The notes beneath the pieces were generated by a model. That model was not told the origin of the DNA and did not search any database. It saw nothing but the letters and a program-made list of their open reading frames with translations. This document shows positions 17,417 to 20,239 of a stretch of 20,239 nucleotides of DNA, piece by piece (the stretch's first letter is position 1; every line of letters starts with the position of its first letter). Location of the stretch: the NCBI GenBank assembly GCA_000969725.1, contig JXSR01S008748.1; one strand, 5' to 3'. The translations under genes were made by a program, and so were the position numbers. The stretch is from Ophiothrix spiculata. Its lineage: Eukaryota > Echinodermata > Ophiuroidea > Amphilepidida > Ophiotrichidae.

Positions 17417-17479
17417 ATCACGTGATGTTTTTAGCAATTACCATTCAACGTATTTGCTCCATTACGTCACCAATGGTGA
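17417..17479. promoter_or_regulatory. Cluster of E-box, CRE-like and CCAAT motifs
   Basis: ATCACGTGAT (17417-17426) is a perfect 10-bp palindrome with a CACGTG E-box. TTACGTCA (17462-17469) is CRE/ATF-like, and CCAAT follows at 17470-17474 inside the near-palindrome TCACCAATGGTGA. The spacing is compact, but there is no TATA box, CpG island or exon nearby, so the promoter role is speculative. Confidence 0.25.
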
Positions 17480-18399
17480 ATCTTTAAAGATTAACAAATC
17501 AGACCATCAACATTTTTCGGGTCTTTACAAAATATACAATTACTTTTGATTCAGAGATCCAAATTACACAAAACAAAAATCTTGTAAAAGCCAATTGTGT
17601 ACTCTATTATATTATGTTAATGTTTGCTCAAAATCATGCTCTGTTTTCTCAGAAGAAAAGTTCAAAGTTTGTTGCGTTATTGGGATACCCTGTAGAAGAG
17701 AGTATTTTTTGTTGTTGCTATTAGTGTTCAAAATGAAAAAAAAAAATCTAAACATTTCAATAAAGGGGTTGAGCTTGACAATCAAACTCTGCATACTACC
17801 ATTATTACTGTTACACATTGAATTATGCAAAACTCTTGAAATATTTGGAAAAACAAGTTCGGGATGATGATGATCTTTATTTGCAATCTCATAATTTCAT
17901 GGATTAGCAGCATGAAGAAGGAAAACAATAAAATAAGATCATAAATACTCAACAATTGTATTTATATCCTATATAAAAATACAATAATTCAATAGGACAA
18001 AAAAATACAAAGACAAATATACACAATGGTAAAACAAAACAAAAATTGTGCCGAGAGGAACTGAATTTAGGTCAATTGAATAAGAATGAGAAATCTAAGC
18101 TCCAAAATGTCAGCCAAGATTTTCTCTCATCGCTGTTGGATTACATATGAGATAGTTGTTCACTCCGTAAGCTGTTTGGATATATTCACTAGTGTCTTCA
18201 TTGTCACTGGTAATTCCCTCGTATTATACCCTTAATTCATCCTGTCATGATATGGCAATACTTAAAGATGGAAGTGAGTTTAAGTGAAGATGACGTACAA
18301 AGATTAATACCATATTCATGTCGCTTGTAAGACAAAACCTGCTTATAATTGAGTTAACCATACCAACTGACAAAAAAGATTATTCTTTTATAAGGCCAA
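17480..18399. other. AT-rich stretch without a recognisable gene
   Basis: Overlapping frames on opposite strands (17595-17867) are AT-driven. A short ATG trinucleotide run lies near 17864. Nothing else is supportable. Confidence 0.45.
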
Positions 18400-18612
18400 A
18401 GAAAAAAAGAACTCTTGTCTCAGCTTCCTGCACGCGTAGGGTTAAAAAAAAATTACCGCATTTGTTTTGTTTTTTTAGGTTTTCAGGAGATTTTTGCTTT
18501 TTTATTTTTTTTTTCTTACATCAAGAGATAAAAAAAAGGGAAAAATTCGGCCGCGGAGCGTCCGAAAAAAAATAGTGACCTAAAAACGTAATTAAAAAAA
18601 AAGAGGATTTCC
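18400..18612. repeat. Low-complexity poly-T/poly-A tract
   Basis: Repeated T and A homopolymers are interrupted by a small GC-rich patch (CGGCCGCGGAGCGTCCG at about 18548-18564). The 85-codon plus-strand frame here is made largely of K, F and R codons from the homopolymers and is not a gene. Confidence 0.7.
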
Positions 18613-18631
18613 GCGTAGGACCCAGGATTGA

Positions 18632-20239
18632 CGTATTAGTGCCTAATATTTTATCACTGACTAGAATTTTGTACAAATAAAATAGCACAACCTGTTAGGT
18701 TGCTTCATTAATTGTTAGTCTGGAAACCTTTTTCAAGGGAAGTAACCTCAAGCATTGAGTCCCAGCTGGGGATTGCGACTATCATAGAGGAAAGGGAATC
18801 TACCTGAACTACATCACCAATAATGTCAAATGGATGAAATTGCCCATATAGGAGGAATCACTTATTCTGAAATGAGATTGGAAAGACAAAAGCATCAGTT
18901 ATGTTTGGCTTATATGAATATTACCAAAACAACAGTAGGTTTTGGCCTAATTCAATACCCATTTGATCCAATTTTGACAAAAAATATTTCAAAAGTAAAA
19001 TGTACACTGCTGACAATTTTTCTCAAATGATTCCTAAAGAGGTAAAAGTTTCAGATCCATTCATAACTTGTTAAGATGTTATCACGGTAAAAAAAATTTG
19101 GGCAAATCCTTGGTTCAACCAGTTAGTGCCCAAGATTTTATCAATGGCTAATATTTTGTACAAGTTTAGCACGACCTGTTAGGTTGCCTCATTAATTGTT
19201 AGTCTGGAAACCTTTTTCAAGGTAAGTAACCTCAAGCATTGAGTCCCAGCTGGGGATTGTGACTATTATAGAGGAAAGGGAATCTACCTGAACTACATAA
19301 CCAATAATGTCAAATGAATGAAATTGCCCATATAGGAGGAATCATTTATTCTGAAATGAGATTGGAAAGACAAAAAGCATCAGATATGTTTGGCTTACAT
19401 GAATATTACCAAACCAACAGTATTCAATATCCATTTGATCCAATTTTGACAAAAAATAAATATTTTACAGGTAAAATGTACTCTGCTGACAATTTTTCTC
19501 AAATGATTCTTAAAGAGGTAGAAGTTTAAGATCCATTCATAACATGTTAAGATGTAATCACGGTAAAAAATCTTGGGCAAATCCTTGGTACTACCAGTTA
19601 GTGCCAAGATTTTATCAATGACTAATATTTTGTGCAAGCTTAGCAGAACCTGTTAGGTTGCCTCATTAATTGTTAGTCTGGAAACCTTTTTCAAGGTAAG
19701 TAACCTCAAGCATTGAGTCCCAGCTGGGGATTGCGACTATCATAGAGGAAAGGGAATCTACCTGAACTACATCACCAATAATGTCAAATGGATGAAATTG
19801 CCCATATAGGAGGAATCACTTATTCTGAAATGAGATTGGAAAGACAGATGCATCAGATATGTTTGGCTCACATGGATATTACCAAAACAACAGCCAATAC
19901 ATAGGTTTTGGCCTAATATCCATTTGATCCAATTTTGACAAAAACATTTTAAAGGTAACATGCACTCTGCTGACAATATTTTTTCAAATGATTCCTAAAG
20001 AGGTAGAAGTTTAAGATCCATTCATAACATGTTAAGATGTAATCACGGTAAAAAATCTTGGGCAAATCCTTGGTACTACCAGTTAGTGCCAAGATTTTAT
20101 CAATGACTAATATTTTGTGCAAGCTTAGCAGAACCTGTTAGGTTGCCTCATTAATTGTTAGTCTGGAAACCTTTTTCAAGGTAAGTAACCTCAAGCATTG
20201 AGTCCCAGCTGGGGATTGCGACTATCATAGAGGAAAGGG
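18632..20239. repeat. Tandem satellite array, unit about 480 bp, continues past window end
   Basis: The landmark GAGTCCCAGCTGGGGATTG starts at 18757, 19241, 19715 and 20200, giving spacings of 484, 474 and 485. Other constant blocks are CCTGTTAGGTTGC, GTTAGTCTGGAAACCTTTTT, GAAATTGCCCATATAGGAGG, GAAATGAGATTGGAAAGACA, CCATTTGATCCAATTTTGAC and CATTCATAAC. Bases 19511-19754 and 19996-20239 are identical over 244 bp by eye, whereas earlier units differ. CAAG-GTAAGT, a perfect donor-like site, occurs in three units and is GGAAGT in the first. Frames of 66-80 codons in each unit shift between units and are not conserved proteins. The array is truncated by the window edge. Confidence 0.9.

Noticed and set aside
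18318-18575. 85-codon basic protein
   Set aside because: It is composed of homopolymer A/T codons in a low-complexity tract.
18830-19529. Tandemly repeated small protein (MDEIAHIGGITYSEMRLERQ)
   Set aside because: The frame breaks by indels between units, while flanking non-coding parts are conserved as well or better.

Overview
This is AT-rich eukaryotic, almost certainly metazoan, non-coding DNA. No reading frame exceeds 127 codons in 20 kb, spliceosomal splice signals are present, and most of the window is nested repeats and short non-autonomous transposons. The transposon tail style (runs of TGACC half-sites, a Tc1/mariner-like MITE, TWA-target MITEs) resembles marine invertebrate genomes, but I cannot name the species. 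No prokaryotic operon, rRNA, tRNA or CRISPR array was found.

Layout. Bases 1-6340 hold at least five diverged copies (A-E) of one repeat family, interrupted by younger insertions: a 917-bp foldback element (785-1701), a composite element (about 2046-3362), a 121-bp MITE (3807-3927) and a 272-bp inverted-repeat segment (4444-4715). Because the host repeat is multicopy, uninterrupted copies elsewhere in the window act as empty-site controls. They support a TA target for the foldback and a TTA target duplication for the 121-bp MITE. Bases 6814-7275 are a minisatellite of about 85 bp. Bases 7450-7876 are a CpG-rich inverted repeat carrying three YY1-like motifs. Next to it, at 7936-8062 on the minus strand, lies the only segment I regard as a good coding-exon candidate (127 bp, strong acceptor and donor, one open frame). 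Its function is unknown.

A second TA-flanked MITE (8560-9085) shares its terminal pattern and an internal 12-mer with the foldback. A near-perfect 81-nt hairpin follows at 9713-9793. Bases 9826-14070 contain a second repeat family of about 1.2 kb (three direct copies, one inverted partial copy, one fragment), again with insertions. A 655-bp TIR element with a TAA target duplication occupies 15536-16190. Bases 16200-18630 are mostly featureless AT-rich DNA with a pogo-like terminus and a small cluster of transcription-factor-like motifs. From 18632 to the window end is a tandem array of about 480 bp per unit. Its last two units share a 244-bp identical block, and the array runs off the window.

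No set of genes works together here. The window is best read as an intergenic or intronic stratigraphy of repeat duplication followed by MITE insertion, with one probable exon of a minus-strand gene.
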